From NCBI GenBank assembly GCA_937949525.1, contig CALEDT010000003.1:50689-114688 (forward strand): a DNA stretch of 64,000 nt. The letters are read 5' to 3'. Both the position numbers and the translations under genes were made by a program. The notes beneath the pieces are model-generated. The model saw only the letters and a list, made by a program, of their open reading frames with translations. It had not been told where the DNA came from and did not search any database. The stretch comes from an uncultured Burkholderiales bacterium (lineage in GTDB: Bacteria; Pseudomonadota; Gammaproteobacteria; Burkholderiales; Thiobacillaceae). Shown one piece after another: positions 21,967 to 33,537 of this stretch; the first letter of the stretch is position 1; each line of letters begins with the position of its first letter.

Positions 21967-22899
21967 TCAGACATTCAACAACCCCCGCGCCAGCGCGGCA
22001 TCGCGGTCGATCTGTGCGATGAGCGCCTCCAGGCTGGGAAACTTCGCCTCGTCGCGCAGCTTGTGCAGGAAATCCACGCGCAGGTGCGCGCGGTAGATGA
22101 AGCGGTCGAAATCGAACAGATGCACTTCCAGCGTCGGTTTGCCGTCGGCATGCACCGTCGGGCGCGTGCCCAGGCTGGCCACGCCGGGCCACTCCGGCAC
22201 TTCGAGGCCCTGTACGCGCACGGCGAAGATACCCTTGACCGGTGGCCGGTTGTGTTTGAGCTGGATGTTGGCGGTGGGGTAGCCGATCCTGCGGCCCAGC
22301 CGATCGCCGCCGACCACGCGGCCGGATATCGAATAGGGACGGCCGAGCAGTTGCGCCGCCATGGCCATGTCGCCCGCCGCCAGCGCCTCGCGCACGGCGG
22401 TGGACGAGGCGCGCTGGCCGGCGGCTTCCACGGTGTGCAGCGCCTCGGCCTCGAAGCCGTGCTGCTCGCCGAGCTGGCGCAGCAGCGCGAAATCGCCGGC
22501 GCGGCGTGCACCGAAGCGGAAATCGTCACCCACCAGCACGTAACGCGCGCGCAAGCCATCCACCAGGATGCGGCGCACGAAGTCCTGCGCGGTCAGCGCC
22601 GCGAACGTGCGCGTGAACCGGCACACATGTACGTGCGCCACCCCCAGGCTGCGCAGAATCTCCAGTTTCTCGCGCAGCGAGGTCAGGCGCGTCGGCGCCG
22701 AATCGGGCGTGAAGATCTCGCGCGGATGCGGCTCGAAGGTCAGCACCGTCGGCGAACCGCCCACCGACGCCGCCCGCGCGCGCAGACGCGCGAGCATGGC
22801 CTGATGGCCCAGATGGACGCCATCGAAGTTGCCGATGGTGATGGCATTGGCGTGCGCCGCCAGGTGCGCGGCATCCGGCCAGCCGTGGGTCATCCGCAT
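21967..22899 (-). CDS. ribF: Bifunctional riboflavin kinase / FAD synthetase
   Basis: A 310-aa enzyme making FMN and then FAD. The nucleotidyltransferase domain begins with AITIGNFDGVHLGHQAML (about 18-35). The flavokinase domain (about 185-305) shows GRRIGYPTANI. It consumes the riboflavin made by the rib cluster at 55052-58445. It sits upstream of ileS as in E. coli, with a 105-bp gap holding no visible gene. The ATG at 22899 is preferred; another ATG two codons later is equally possible. Confidence 0.95.
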   Translation of the reverse strand: MRMTHGWPDAAHLAAHANAITIGNFDGVHLGHQAMLARLRARAASVGGSPTVLTFEPHPREIFTPDSAPTRLTSLREKLEILRSLGVAHVHVCRFTRTFAALTAQDFVRRILVDGLRARYVLVGDDFRFGARRAGDFALLRQLGEQHGFEAEALHTVEAAGQRASSTAVREALAAGDMAMAAQLLGRPYSISGRVVGGDRLGRRIGYPTANIQLKHNRPPVKGIFAVRVQGLEVPEWPGVASLGTRPTVHADGKPTLEVHLFDFDRFIYRAHLRVDFLHKLRDEAKFPSLEALIAQIDRDAALARGLLNV

Positions 22900-22985
22900 G
22901 GTAGGGTTATCTATTTGAAAAGTCGGGGATTTTAGCTGCGTATGGGGGCTGGGTCCATGTCCGCGGCGGCGTGCGCGATGAACGT

Positions 22986-24521
22986 TCAGGCCGCGCGCCG
23001 CAGGAACTGGCGCGGGCGCAGTCCCAATAGCCACAGACTGGCGAAGTAGACGACCAGCCCGCCGGCTACCAGCGCCGTCAGGTGCAGGCCGCGGCGCGTG
23101 AAATCATAGGTCAGCCAGGCCGCTTCCTCCCCCATCGCGAACCACAGGAACAGGCCCATCGCCAGCAGGGCCAGGGTCAGCCGGGCGAGGTAGCCGCCCC
23201 AGCCGGGTTGCGCCTGGTAGATGCCGTGCTGGCGCAGCAGGTGCAGCAGGATGCCGGCGTTCAGGCATGCGCCCAGGCCGATGGCCAGCGCCAGGCCGGC
23301 ATGCTTGAGGTGCCAGACGAACATCAGGTTCATCGCCTGCGTCGCGATCAGGGTGAGGATGGCGATCTTCACCGGTGTGCGGATGTTCTGGCGCGCGTAG
23401 AAGCCGGGTGCCAGCACCTTCACCAGGATCATGCCGAGCAGGCCGACGGCGTAGGCGACCAGTGCGCGCCGGGTCATCTCCACGTCGTGCGCGCTGAACT
23501 CGCCATAGTGGAACAGGCTGGCGATCAGCGGCACCGCCAACAGGCCCAGCGCCAGCGCCGCCGGTGCCGCCAGCAACAGGGTCATGCGCAGACCCCAGTC
23601 GAGCAGGCGCGAGTACTCGGCCGGGTCGTTGTCGGCGTAGTGCTTGGCCAGTGAGGGCAGCAGGATGGTGCCGAGCGCGACCCCCAGCATGCCTGCGGGG
23701 AATTCCATCAGGCGATCGGCGTAATACAACCAGGACACGCTGCCGCTGACCAGGAAGGAGGCGAAGATGGTGTTGATCAGCAGGCTGATCTGCGCCACCG
23801 ACACGCCCAGCGCCGCCGGCGCCATCAACAGCAGGATGCGGCGCACGCCTTCGTCGCGTGGCGCCCAGTCCCAGCGCGGCAGCAGTCCCAGGCGCTTGAG
23901 CGCCGGGATCTGGATGGCCAGTTGCAGCACGCCGCCCAGGAACGCACCCCAGGCCAGCGCCAGCACCGGAGGGTCGAACCACGGCGCCGCCAGTGCCGCC
24001 GCCAGGATCATGGCCACGTTGAGCATCACCGGCGTGAACGCCGGCAGCATGAAGCGGCTGTAGGTGTTGAGCACTCCGGCGGCGAGCGATACCAGGGAGA
24101 TGAACAGGATGTAGGGAAAGACGATGCGCGTCAGTTCGACGGTGAGCTGGAACTTGTCCGGATGGGCGCTGAAGCCGGGTGCCGACACCAGCACGATCAG
24201 CGGCGCGCCGATCACTCCCAGCAGCGTGACCAGCCCGACCGCGACGCACAACAGCGTCGCCACCCGGCCGAGCAGCCGGCGTGTGGCGTCCTCGCCGCGC
24301 CGGTTCTTGTACTCCGCCAGGATGGGCACGAACGCCTGCGAAAAGGCGCCCTCGGCGAACAGGCGGCGCAGCAGGTTGGGCAGCTTGAATGCCACGAAGA
24401 AGGCATCCGTCGCGGCGCCGGCGCCGAACGCCCGGGCGATGATCACGTCGCGCGCGAAACCGAGCACGCGCGACAGCATGGTCATCGAACTGACCGTGGC
24501 GAGGGCCTTGAGCAGGTTCAT
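22986..24521 (-). CDS. murJ: Lipid II flippase MurJ
   Basis: A 511-aa polytopic membrane protein of the MOP superfamily that moves lipid II across the inner membrane for peptidoglycan synthesis. About 14 hydrophobic segments are visible. The start [21 protein letters not shown] and the region [22 protein letters not shown] are family signatures. It is upstream of ribF and divergent from rpsT, a frequent gammaproteobacterial arrangement. Confidence 0.96.
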   Translation of the reverse strand: MNLLKALATVSSMTMLSRVLGFARDVIIARAFGAGAATDAFFVAFKLPNLLRRLFAEGAFSQAFVPILAEYKNRRGEDATRRLLGRVATLLCVAVGLVTLLGVIGAPLIVLVSAPGFSAHPDKFQLTVELTRIVFPYILFISLVSLAAGVLNTYSRFMLPAFTPVMLNVAMILAAALAAPWFDPPVLALAWGAFLGGVLQLAIQIPALKRLGLLPRWDWAPRDEGVRRILLLMAPAALGVSVAQISLLINTIFASFLVSGSVSWLYYADRLMEFPAGMLGVALGTILLPSLAKHYADNDPAEYSRLLDWGLRMTLLLAAPAALALGLLAVPLIASLFHYGEFSAHDVEMTRRALVAYAVGLLGMILVKVLAPGFYARQNIRTPVKIAILTLIATQAMNLMFVWHLKHAGLALAIGLGACLNAGILLHLLRQHGIYQAQPGWGGYLARLTLALLAMGLFLWFAMGEEAAWLTYDFTRRGLHLTALVAGGLVVYFASLWLLGLRPRQFLRRAA

Positions 24522-24585
24522 GCGTAAACGTTGGCCGGGAAGACGCGGCATGGTAGCGAAAGCGCGCGCGTGGGCATAGCAAGAC

Positions 24586-24614
24586 TTGCCTCGACGACGC
24601 AGGCCGGGTATAGT
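24586..24614 (+). promoter_or_regulatory. Predicted sigma-70 promoter of rpsT
   Basis: TTGCCT at 24586-24591, a 17-bp spacer and TATAGT at 24609-24614, about 42 bp before the rpsT start codon. Confidence 0.65.
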
Positions 24615-24656
24615 GCGCGGCTTCGCGTCAAGTCCGGATCATTCAGGAGCCCACTC

Positions 24657-24920
24657 ATGGCAAACAGCGCCCAGGCCAGAAAGCGCGCCCGCCAGGCCGT
24701 CAAGCAGCGTCTGCACAACATGTCGCAGCGTTCCGCCTATCGCACCGCCGTCAAGAAGGTGCGCAAGGCCATCGAGGCAGGCGACAAGGCCGCCGCTCAG
24801 GCCCTGCTCAACGAAAACATGGGTGTCATCGACGGCCTGGCCCGCAAGAATATCGTGCACAAGAACAAGGCCGCGCGTCACAAAAGCCGCCTCTCGGCCG
24901 CCATCAAGGCGATGGCCTGA
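24657..24920 (+). CDS. rpsT: 30S ribosomal protein S20
   Basis: An 87-aa basic helical ribosomal protein binding 16S rRNA. It begins [18 protein letters not shown], the family start, and ends with the [18 protein letters not shown] motif. The ATG at 24657 has CAGGAG upstream. It is a single-gene unit with its own promoter and terminator and is divergent from murJ. Confidence 0.98.
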   Translation: MANSAQARKRARQAVKQRLHNMSQRSAYRTAVKKVRKAIEAGDKAAAQALLNENMGVIDGLARKNIVHKNKAARHKSRLSAAIKAMA

Positions 24921-24948
24921 CGGCCGGCGCCACTACCGTGCGCAACGA

Positions 24949-24974
24949 ACCGCCCGGCCAGCCGGGCGGTTTTG
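24949..24974 (+). terminator. Rho-independent terminator after rpsT
   Basis: Inverted repeat ACCGCCCGGC / GCCGGGCGGT with a 2-nt separation (9-bp stem, CCAG loop), followed by TTTG. It lies between rpsT and the convergent DUF3579 gene. Confidence 0.8.
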
Positions 24975-24977
24975 CGT

Positions 24978-25283
24978 TCAGCCGCGCGGTCGGGCGCGCC
25001 CTTCGTGGATTTCCAGCTCGTTGTCGCGCGCGAAATCGAGCAGAAAGCGATACAGGCGCGCATCCCGTGCTTCCAGGCATCGCCCGATCACCAGGCAACG
25101 CACGCCGTCGCGCATGACCGGGCGCATGTCGGGCGAATAGTTCAGGCGATGGTCGGCGCCGACATGGGCGACGATGCTGGCCAGGCGCTCCGCCCAGTCG
25201 CTCGGCCTGAACGTGCTTCCCTGCGCGGTCACGCCGCGTATCACGATCTCGCCGGACGGCGGGCAGGTCTGCGTTGTCGGCAT
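24978..25283 (-). CDS. DUF3579 family protein
   Basis: A 101-aa soluble protein with the pattern EIVIRGVTAQGSTFRPSDWA, then VMRDGVRCLVIGRCLEARD, characteristic of DUF3579. The family has no known function and is found mainly in beta- and gammaproteobacteria. The ATG at 25283 is the start that gives the family length. It is convergent with rpsT and divergent from ppa. Confidence 0.8.
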   Translation of the reverse strand: MPTTQTCPPSGEIVIRGVTAQGSTFRPSDWAERLASIVAHVGADHRLNYSPDMRPVMRDGVRCLVIGRCLEARDARLYRFLLDFARDNELEIHEGRARPRG

Positions 25284-25374
25284 GCCGGATGATCCTGGAG
25301 ACTGCGGTTCACGAGGGTGCGGATCCGGGTGCCCGCGTCGCCCGGACCGGCGGAGTGTAGCAGAGCGCGCGTCG

Positions 25375-25380
25375 TATAAT
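25375..25380 (+). promoter_or_regulatory. Consensus -10 box (TATAAT) upstream of ppa
   Basis: A perfect TATAAT lies 35 bp before the ppa start. No convincing -35 hexamer is present 16-18 bp upstream, so promoter assignment is tentative. Confidence 0.4.
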
Positions 25381-25415
25381 GCGGTGCCGCAACATCTTCT
25401 CTCAGGACGTTTCCC

Positions 25416-25964
25416 ATGAATCTCGACCGTGTCTCTTCCGGCCGTGACCTGCCCGATGACATCAACGTCATCATCGAAATCCCGGCGCACGGCGAACCGA
25501 TCAAGTACGAACTGGACAAGGGCACCGGCGCCATGTTCGTCGACCGCTTCATGTCCACCGCCATGCACTATCCGTGCAACTACGGCTACATCCCGCACAC
25601 GTTGTCCGAGGACGGCGATCCGGTGGACGTGCTGGTGGTCACGCCCATCCCGCTGATCACGGGTGTGGTGGTGCGCTGCCGCCCGGTGGGCATGCTCAGG
25701 ATGACCGACGAGGCCGGAGTGGATGCCAAGGTCATCGCCGTGCCGGTCGACAAGCTGTGCAGCCTGTACTGCCACGTGCGCAGGCCGGAGGATCTGCCGT
25801 CGCTGCTGCTCAACCAGATCGCTCACTTCTTCGAGCATTACAAGGATCTGGAGCCGGGCAAGTGGGTCAAGGTCGAGGGCTGGCGTGGCGCCGACGAGGC
25901 CAAGGCCGAGATCATGGCCGGCGTCGAGCGCTTCCGCGCCACGCCAAACAAGCCGCATTTCTGA
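25416..25964 (+). CDS. ppa: Inorganic pyrophosphatase (family I)
   Basis: A 182-aa soluble enzyme hydrolysing pyrophosphate, which pulls biosynthetic reactions forward. The metal-binding signature DGDPVDVLV is at about residues 66-74. [17 protein letters not shown] and [12 protein letters not shown] are conserved neighbours. The ATG at 25416 follows a TCTCAGGACG leader. A phosphodiesterase gene follows after 10 bp. Confidence 0.96.
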   Translation: MNLDRVSSGRDLPDDINVIIEIPAHGEPIKYELDKGTGAMFVDRFMSTAMHYPCNYGYIPHTLSEDGDPVDVLVVTPIPLITGVVVRCRPVGMLRMTDEAGVDAKVIAVPVDKLCSLYCHVRRPEDLPSLLLNQIAHFFEHYKDLEPGKWVKVEGWRGADEAKAEIMAGVERFRATPNKPHF

Positions 25965-25974
25965 GCGACCTGCC

Positions 25975-26532
25975 ATGAAGGTCTGCCTGCTGTCCGACAG
26001 CCACGACAACCGCCGCCTGCTGGAGCACGCGGTGGAGGATGCGCACGCGCGCGGCGCCGAGGCGGTGCTGCATTGCGGTGACGTGGTGGCGCCGACGACG
26101 TTGCGGGTGCTGAAAAAATTCGCACTGCCGGTGCATGTGATCCATGGCAACAATACCGGCGACCTCTATGCCATGTCGCGCCTGGCCCAGGACGCCGACA
26201 GCATGGTGCGCTACCACGGCCAGGACGCGACGCTGCATTTGGGCGGGCGCGCCATCTTCCTGGTGCATTACCCCCATTACGCTGCAGCCATGGCGCTCAC
26301 CGGTGATTACGACCTGGTGTGCTGCGGCCACGATCACCGCGCCAGCATCGTCCCGGTGAGCAACGTCAAGGGCGGCGTCACGCATCTGCTCAATCCGGGC
26401 ACGGTGGGCGGCGTCGGCGCGCCGCCCAGCTACATCCTGATCGACCTGGCCACGCTCGACTTCGACATTCGCCCGGTGCCGACCGCGCCCGGCGAAGCCT
26501 GCAACGTTCCGCCCGTCACCGTGCACGTCTGA
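25975..26532 (+). CDS. YfcE-like metallophosphoesterase
   Basis: A 185-aa calcineurin-like phosphoesterase. Metal-binding motifs are LLSDSHDN (about 5-12), HCGDVV, HGNNTGD and the late GHDH, in the order seen in YfcE/MJ0936 phosphodiesterases. The natural substrate is not known. The ATG at 25975 lies 10 bp after ppa, so the two genes are probably cotranscribed. It is convergent with the DUF3025 gene; a small palindrome (26548-26561) lies in the 17-bp gap. Confidence 0.88.
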   Translation: MKVCLLSDSHDNRRLLEHAVEDAHARGAEAVLHCGDVVAPTTLRVLKKFALPVHVIHGNNTGDLYAMSRLAQDADSMVRYHGQDATLHLGGRAIFLVHYPHYAAAMALTGDYDLVCCGHDHRASIVPVSNVKGGVTHLLNPGTVGGVGAPPSYILIDLATLDFDIRPVPTAPGEACNVPPVTVHV

Positions 26533-26549
26533 CGCGACGGCCGCCGCCG

Positions 26550-27329
26550 TCACCGGTGACGCGGCCGGAAATGACGCGTGTCCTGGTAATACGCCGGGTC
26601 TGCGTTGTCCGCGCACCAGCCTGGAATGCCCAGCACCGGCACGGCAAACAGATCGGCCGGGCGACGGATGGCATCGCCGCGCCAGACGCCGGCCACAACC
26701 CGATCCAGCGCCTCCGTTCGTCCGGCCTGTGCGGTCGGCATCTCCAGGAACAGACACTTGGCGGTGATGCCTGGCCAGGGCGCCAGCAGTTTCTCCAGCA
26801 GCGCATGGCCGATCACCACCGCGTGCATCTCCTTCCAGTCCGTGCGCCGGGTCACGAACGCCTCGTGCCAGCGTGCGTCGGCCAGCGCCTCGGCCAGTGC
26901 GCGGTGCGGACCGGCCAGCACCAGGCCGCTCTCGTCGAACAGGGTCGCCGCGTCCGCGCGCGCCGAGCGGTCGCGCCTTGGCGCCAGTTCGGCGACGTGC
27001 AGCGCGTTGAGTGCCGTCTTGGTCGCGGGAAATCCCAGCCAGCACAAGGCGTTCAACAGATCGTGCCAGTTGCGCGGTCGGGTCGGCACCACGCCGCTGG
27101 CGAAGATCGCCGTTTCATAGTCGTGTTGTCCCTGACGCGCCTGCTGTGCTGCGAACGCCAGCGGTCGTGCGCCCGCGCCGCCGCGTGTGGCCGCCAACCG
27201 GTTGAGCGTGTCCAGCGTCGGCCAGTCGTCGCCATGCAGCGTCTGCGCCCAGCGCGCGAGCGGTGCGAATGCCGGATGGCGGGCGAAGTCGGCGCGCCAT
27301 CCCGGCTGGCCGGACACGGCCGAACTCAA
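26550..27329 (-). CDS. DUF3025 family protein
   Basis: A 259-aa protein of the proteobacterial DUF3025 family. The conserved centre is RNWHDLLNALCWLGFPATK with a later DESGLVLAG, and it ends with VPVLGIPGWC and YYQDTRHFRP. No signal peptide or membrane segment is seen, and function is unknown. Its ATG overlaps the stop of the CnoX-like gene (ATGA), so the two are probably translated together. Confidence 0.85.
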   Translation of the reverse strand: MSSAVSGQPGWRADFARHPAFAPLARWAQTLHGDDWPTLDTLNRLAATRGGAGARPLAFAAQQARQGQHDYETAIFASGVVPTRPRNWHDLLNALCWLGFPATKTALNALHVAELAPRRDRSARADAATLFDESGLVLAGPHRALAEALADARWHEAFVTRRTDWKEMHAVVIGHALLEKLLAPWPGITAKCLFLEMPTAQAGRTEALDRVVAGVWRGDAIRRPADLFAVPVLGIPGWCADNADPAYYQDTRHFRPRHR

Positions 27330-28165
27330 CGCGCCAACTCGGCCAGCCGTGCGCGAAACGACCGGGTCAGCGGGTGTTCGCCGCCCAGCAGGGCGAACAG
27401 CGCCAGCAGGCCGCGACGGCCGATGTCGTCGCGGTAGTCGGGGGCATCGCGCGCCAGTGTCAGCAGTGCCTCCATGGCCTGTTCATGCCGATCCGCCAGC
27501 AACTCACGCGCGGCGTATGCGAGGCGCGCCGCCGGTGTGAGCGGCTCGGCATCGGCGTTGCCGTCGCCGGCTTGGCCGGCCGCGATCAGTTCCAGGTGCG
27601 CCAGCAGCGGCGCGATGCCCGGCGTCGCGCGGGCCGCCGCCGGCAGTGCCGCAAGCAGCGCCAGTGCTTCGTCGGTGCGCCCGGCCAGCGTCAACAACTT
27701 GGCCAGATCGGCGGCGATGGCCAGATCCTCCGGCTGCTCCACCGCCAGCCGCGCCAGATGTTCGATGGCTTCGCTTTCCCGTCCCTGCTGATGCAGACGC
27801 AGCGCGGCCAGGCGCGGCGCATCGCGCTCGTCGGCGAGAAAACGCGCCAGCGCAGCGTGGAACACCGCATCCGACTCGGCGCCGTGGATGGTGTGCACCA
27901 CCTCGCCGCGCAGCAGGAACTTCACGGTCGGCACGCTGGTGACACCCAGGCGCCGGGCGCGTTGGCCAAGCACATCGGTATCGACGTGCACCAGCAGGAA
28001 GCGCCCGCCATAGGCCTCGGCCAGCGCGTTCAGGCGCGGCATCAGCAGCATGCACGGCCCGGCGCGTGGCGACCAGAAGTTGGCCAGTACCAGGCCGCGT
28101 TGCGAGTTGCCCAGGATCAAAGGGTCGAAATTCTCGGCATTGGCCGCGGCGATGAAGTTCGGCAT
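27326..28165 (-). CDS. cnoX: CnoX/YbbN-like thioredoxin-TPR chaperone
   Basis: A 279-aa protein with a thioredoxin domain (about residues 1-110) and C-terminal TPR-like helices (about 120-279), the YbbN/CnoX architecture. The active-site region reads FWSPRAGPC, so the first redox cysteine is alanine and only the second remains; E. coli CnoX likewise has a single cysteine (SxxC). In E. coli it protects chaperonin substrates under oxidative stress. The ATG at 28165 (MPNFIAAANAENFDPLI) fits the fold. Coupled to the DUF3025 gene. Confidence 0.85.
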   Translation of the reverse strand: MPNFIAAANAENFDPLILGNSQRGLVLANFWSPRAGPCMLLMPRLNALAEAYGGRFLLVHVDTDVLGQRARRLGVTSVPTVKFLLRGEVVHTIHGAESDAVFHAALARFLADERDAPRLAALRLHQQGRESEAIEHLARLAVEQPEDLAIAADLAKLLTLAGRTDEALALLAALPAAARATPGIAPLLAHLELIAAGQAGDGNADAEPLTPAARLAYAARELLADRHEQAMEALLTLARDAPDYRDDIGRRGLLALFALLGGEHPLTRSFRARLAELAR

Positions 28166-28191
28166 GGCGTCACCCAGCAGGCAACCGCCGT

Positions 28192-28647
28192 TCAGGCACG
28201 CAGGCGTGCCAGTATGAAACGCCATTCATCCGGGTCCACCGGCGTGATCGACAGGCGGTTGCCCTTGGCCAGGATGCGCATGTTGGCGAGTTCCGGGTAG
28301 CCGCGCAGTTCGGCGATCGACAGCAGCCGCGTCTTCTCGACGAAACGCACCTCGACATTGAACCAGCGTGGGTTCTCCCGCGTGGCTTTGGGGTCGAAGT
28401 ACTTGCCGCCCGTCTCGAACTGGGTCTCGTCCGGATAGGCCAGGCGGGAAACCTCGGCCAGTCCGGCGATGCCCGGCTCGGCACAGGACGAGTGATAGAA
28501 CAGCACGCCGTCGCCCACTTTCATCTGGTCGCGCATGAAGTTGCGCGCCTGATAGTTGCGCACGCCGAACCAGGCGACGCTGCCGTCGCGCGCGAGATCG
28601 TCGATGCTGTATTCCGATGGTTCCGACTTCATCAACCAGTAACGCAT
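28192..28647 (-). CDS. EVE domain protein (DUF55/ThyN1-like)
   Basis: A 151-aa single-domain EVE protein. The start MRYWLMKSEPSEYSIDDLA and the segments WFGVRNYQARNFM and GVLFYHSSC are typical. EVE domains are PUA/YTH relatives that bind modified bases in DNA or RNA; many stand-alone copies are housekeeping-like. The gene is 26 bp upstream of cnoX on the same strand and may be cotranscribed. No restriction genes are nearby, so a defence role is not suggested. Confidence 0.92.
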   Translation of the reverse strand: MRYWLMKSEPSEYSIDDLARDGSVAWFGVRNYQARNFMRDQMKVGDGVLFYHSSCAEPGIAGLAEVSRLAYPDETQFETGGKYFDPKATRENPRWFNVEVRFVEKTRLLSIAELRGYPELANMRILAKGNRLSITPVDPDEWRFILARLRA

Positions 28648-28720
28648 GCCTTATTCCCTCGAGCGCCGTCCAGGCGCATAATCCGACCAAATCACTCGAC
28701 TATTATCACGCGAGGCAGTC

Positions 28721-29770
28721 ATGACCGACCTCAAGCTGGGCGCCATTGTCAGCGCCGTGCAGAAAAACTGCCATATCTCCGATGCCCAGTTCGCCGGGGA
28801 TCTGACGCTATGCACCTTTCTGCTCAAGATGCGCGAACTGTACCGTTGGGAGCACGACATCCCGTTGACCCAGGACATGCCCAAGGGCGATGTGGGCGAG
28901 TGGATGAACGAACGTGAAAAGCTGTGGGAGGGTTACGAGAGCGCCAGCTACGAGTGTGTGCCGCTGGCTTCCGGTGCGGTGGATCCGTTCGAGGTGGCGC
29001 GGATCAATCGCGATCTGGCGCCGCACGGCCTGGTCTATTCGGGCGGTTACGGGCGCGGCTGCAAGCCCCACTTCTTCCTCGGCAATCTGTTGCGCAGCGA
29101 GACGCGGGAGGGCTTCCGCGTCTACGTGTCGGACTGCGAGTATGCGCGCGACCTGGACGCGCCGCCCGGCATGCTGCTGGACGACACCATCTTCGTGCGC
29201 ACCGAGGCCCTGCGCCGCTGGCTGTGGGAACGTTACGAGGAATGGCGCTGGAGCGGACGCAACACGGCCATGGCGCAGGCAGTGGCCTGTTACGATTTCG
29301 CTGGCGATGCCGAGGCGGCGCTCGGCGCCATGACCCGAACAGAGACCGAATCGGTGATCCTGCACGAACTGGGCGAGGCGCGGGTCGGCGTGGAACTCGG
29401 CGAGGCGTGGCCGGCGCTGCTGGCCGACGTGATGCGCACGCGTGCCGAGATCGTCGCGCGCGCGGTGCGCGATCTGTATGCCGATTGCCTGTCCACGCTG
29501 CCGGGCCTGTTGCGTGCCGGTGACCCGGCGGCGTTGCACTTCTTCTTCGCCAATTTCGTCGGCATGCGGCGCAAGCTGTTTCCCGAACTGGCGGCGGCGT
29601 ATCGCGACTGGCTGCACGGCGGTGACCTCGATGCCTTGTGCCATGCCGCCGATGCCGGCCTGGTGCGCTGGCGTGCGCTGGCGCAGGAGATGCTGGCCTG
29701 GCATCGGCAGCTCGGCGAGGGGGCGCGCGCGCCGATCGAGGCATGGATTCCGGGTGATGCGCCGCATTGA
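28721..29770 (+). CDS. Conserved protein of unknown function (Sfum_1244-like)
   Basis: A 349-aa soluble protein, coding-like throughout, beginning MTDLKLGAIVSAVQKNCHIS. Notable segments are CHISDAQFAGDLTLCTFLLK, MPKGDVGEWMNEREKLWEG and YSGGYGRGCKPHFFL. It is rich in Trp, Arg and acidic residues, mostly helical in appearance, with no membrane segment. I recall a proteobacterial family named after Sfum_1244 with this N-terminus but know no function. A TATTAT (28701-28706) lies just upstream. It is convergent with the phosphoribulokinase gene. Confidence 0.8.
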   Translation: MTDLKLGAIVSAVQKNCHISDAQFAGDLTLCTFLLKMRELYRWEHDIPLTQDMPKGDVGEWMNEREKLWEGYESASYECVPLASGAVDPFEVARINRDLAPHGLVYSGGYGRGCKPHFFLGNLLRSETREGFRVYVSDCEYARDLDAPPGMLLDDTIFVRTEALRRWLWERYEEWRWSGRNTAMAQAVACYDFAGDAEAALGAMTRTETESVILHELGEARVGVELGEAWPALLADVMRTRAEIVARAVRDLYADCLSTLPGLLRAGDPAALHFFFANFVGMRRKLFPELAAAYRDWLHGGDLDALCHAADAGLVRWRALAQEMLAWHRQLGEGARAPIEAWIPGDAPH

Positions 29771-29788
29771 GCCGGATACGGCGCCATA

Positions 29789-29816
29789 AACGAAAACGGG
29801 CGCCGTAGCGCCCGTT
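29789..29816 (-). terminator. Rho-independent terminator of prk
   Basis: On the minus strand AACGGGCGC and GCGCCCGTT form a 9-bp stem with a 4-nt loop, followed by TTCGTTT. It lies 22 bp after the prk stop and between convergent genes. On the plus strand the T-tract is poor, so it serves mainly prk. Confidence 0.75.
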
Positions 29817-29837
29817 CCGGTCGAGCGGCGCGCAGGC

Positions 29838-30728
29838 TCAGAGCTTGCGGCTCTCTTCCACCATGCGCTCGATCATCGGACCGAGGATGACTTCCATGGC
29901 GAAACCCATCTTGCCGCCGGGCACCACCAGGTTGTTGGGACGGGACATGAACGAACCCGGGATCATGCTCAGGAAATAAGGGAAGTTGGCCTTCTTCGGG
30001 TCGCGGAAGCGCACCACCACCAGGCTCTCGTCCGGCGTCGGGATGTCGCGCGCGATGAACGGGTTGGAGGTGTCGACCAGCGGCACGCGCTGGAAGTTGA
30101 TGTCGGTCTGCGAGAACTGCGGCGTGATGTAGTTCACGTAGTCCGGCATGCGGCGCAGGATGGTGTCGACGATGACTTCGGCCGAGTAGCCGCGCTCGGC
30201 GGCGTCGCGGTGGATCTTCTGGATCCACTCCAGGTTGACCACCGGCACCACGCCGACGCCGAGGTCCACATGTCGGGGCATGTCCACGGTATCGGTTTTC
30301 ACCAGGCCGTGCAGGCCCTCGTAGAACAGCAGGTCCGTCGGGGTGGGCAGGTCCTTCCACGGCGTGAACTCGCCCGGCTTCAGGTTGGTGCCGAGCGCCT
30401 TGTTGTGCATTTCCGCTTCTTCGTCGCTGTGGATGTAGTAGCGACGCTGGCCGCCACCGGTCTCGCCATAGGTGCGGAACAGGTTCTCCAGCGCGGCGAA
30501 GTCGTTCGCCTCCGGGCCGAAGTGGCTGAAGTGGTGGTTGCCTTCGGCCTCCGCCTTCTTCATGGCTTCCTTGAATTCGGCCCGACCCAGGCTGTGGAAG
30601 CTGTCGCCCTCGATCACGGCGGCGGTCAGCTTCTCGCGCGTGAAGATGTGTTCGAACGCGCGCTTGACGGTGGTGGTGCCGGCGCCGGACGAACCGGTGA
30701 CGACGACGACGGGATGCTTCTTGGACAT
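29838..30728 (-). CDS. prk: Phosphoribulokinase
   Basis: A 296-aa kinase making ribulose 1,5-bisphosphate from ribulose 5-phosphate. The P-loop is GSSGAGTTT (about residues 12-20). EGDSFHSL, FYEGLHG and VNLEWIQKIHRD are typical of proteobacterial class I phosphoribulokinases. The ATG at 30728 has GGGGGAG well placed. In Calvin-cycle bacteria it works with RuBisCO, but none is encoded in this window. Some heterotrophs keep an orphan homologue (E. coli PrkB), so carbon fixation is possible but not proven. Confidence 0.92.
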   Translation of the reverse strand: MSKKHPVVVVTGSSGAGTTTVKRAFEHIFTREKLTAAVIEGDSFHSLGRAEFKEAMKKAEAEGNHHFSHFGPEANDFAALENLFRTYGETGGGQRRYYIHSDEEAEMHNKALGTNLKPGEFTPWKDLPTPTDLLFYEGLHGLVKTDTVDMPRHVDLGVGVVPVVNLEWIQKIHRDAAERGYSAEVIVDTILRRMPDYVNYITPQFSQTDINFQRVPLVDTSNPFIARDIPTPDESLVVVRFRDPKKANFPYFLSMIPGSFMSRPNNLVVPGGKMGFAMEVILGPMIERMVEESRKL

Positions 30729-30839
30729 CGGGTGCTCCCCCAGGGGTGTGAGTGAAACGGGATACGGGATACAGGCTGTCGGCGCGTGCCCTGGCCGCGC
30801 ATTTCCGGTGGCCTGTCGTGGCTTCGGGCTCGGCGCGCG

Positions 30840-30869
30840 AGTATAAACGTCGCCGGCACGGCCTGTCAT
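30840..30869 (-). promoter_or_regulatory. Predicted sigma-70 promoter of prk
   Basis: On the minus strand ATGACA (30869-30864), an 18-bp spacer and TATACT (30845-30840) lie about 110 bp before the prk start. The remaining 199-bp gap between prk and leuS also holds a plus-strand TATAAT at 30881-30886 for leuS. No gene is seen in it. Confidence 0.5.
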
Positions 30870-30885
30870 CCGAACGCCGCTATAA

Positions 30886-33531
<2,646 letters not shown>

Positions 33532-33537
33532 GACGAC

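Noticed and set aside
28192..28647. The EVE-domain gene as part of a defence island.
   Set aside because: No restriction, methyltransferase or other defence genes are nearby; neighbours are housekeeping genes.
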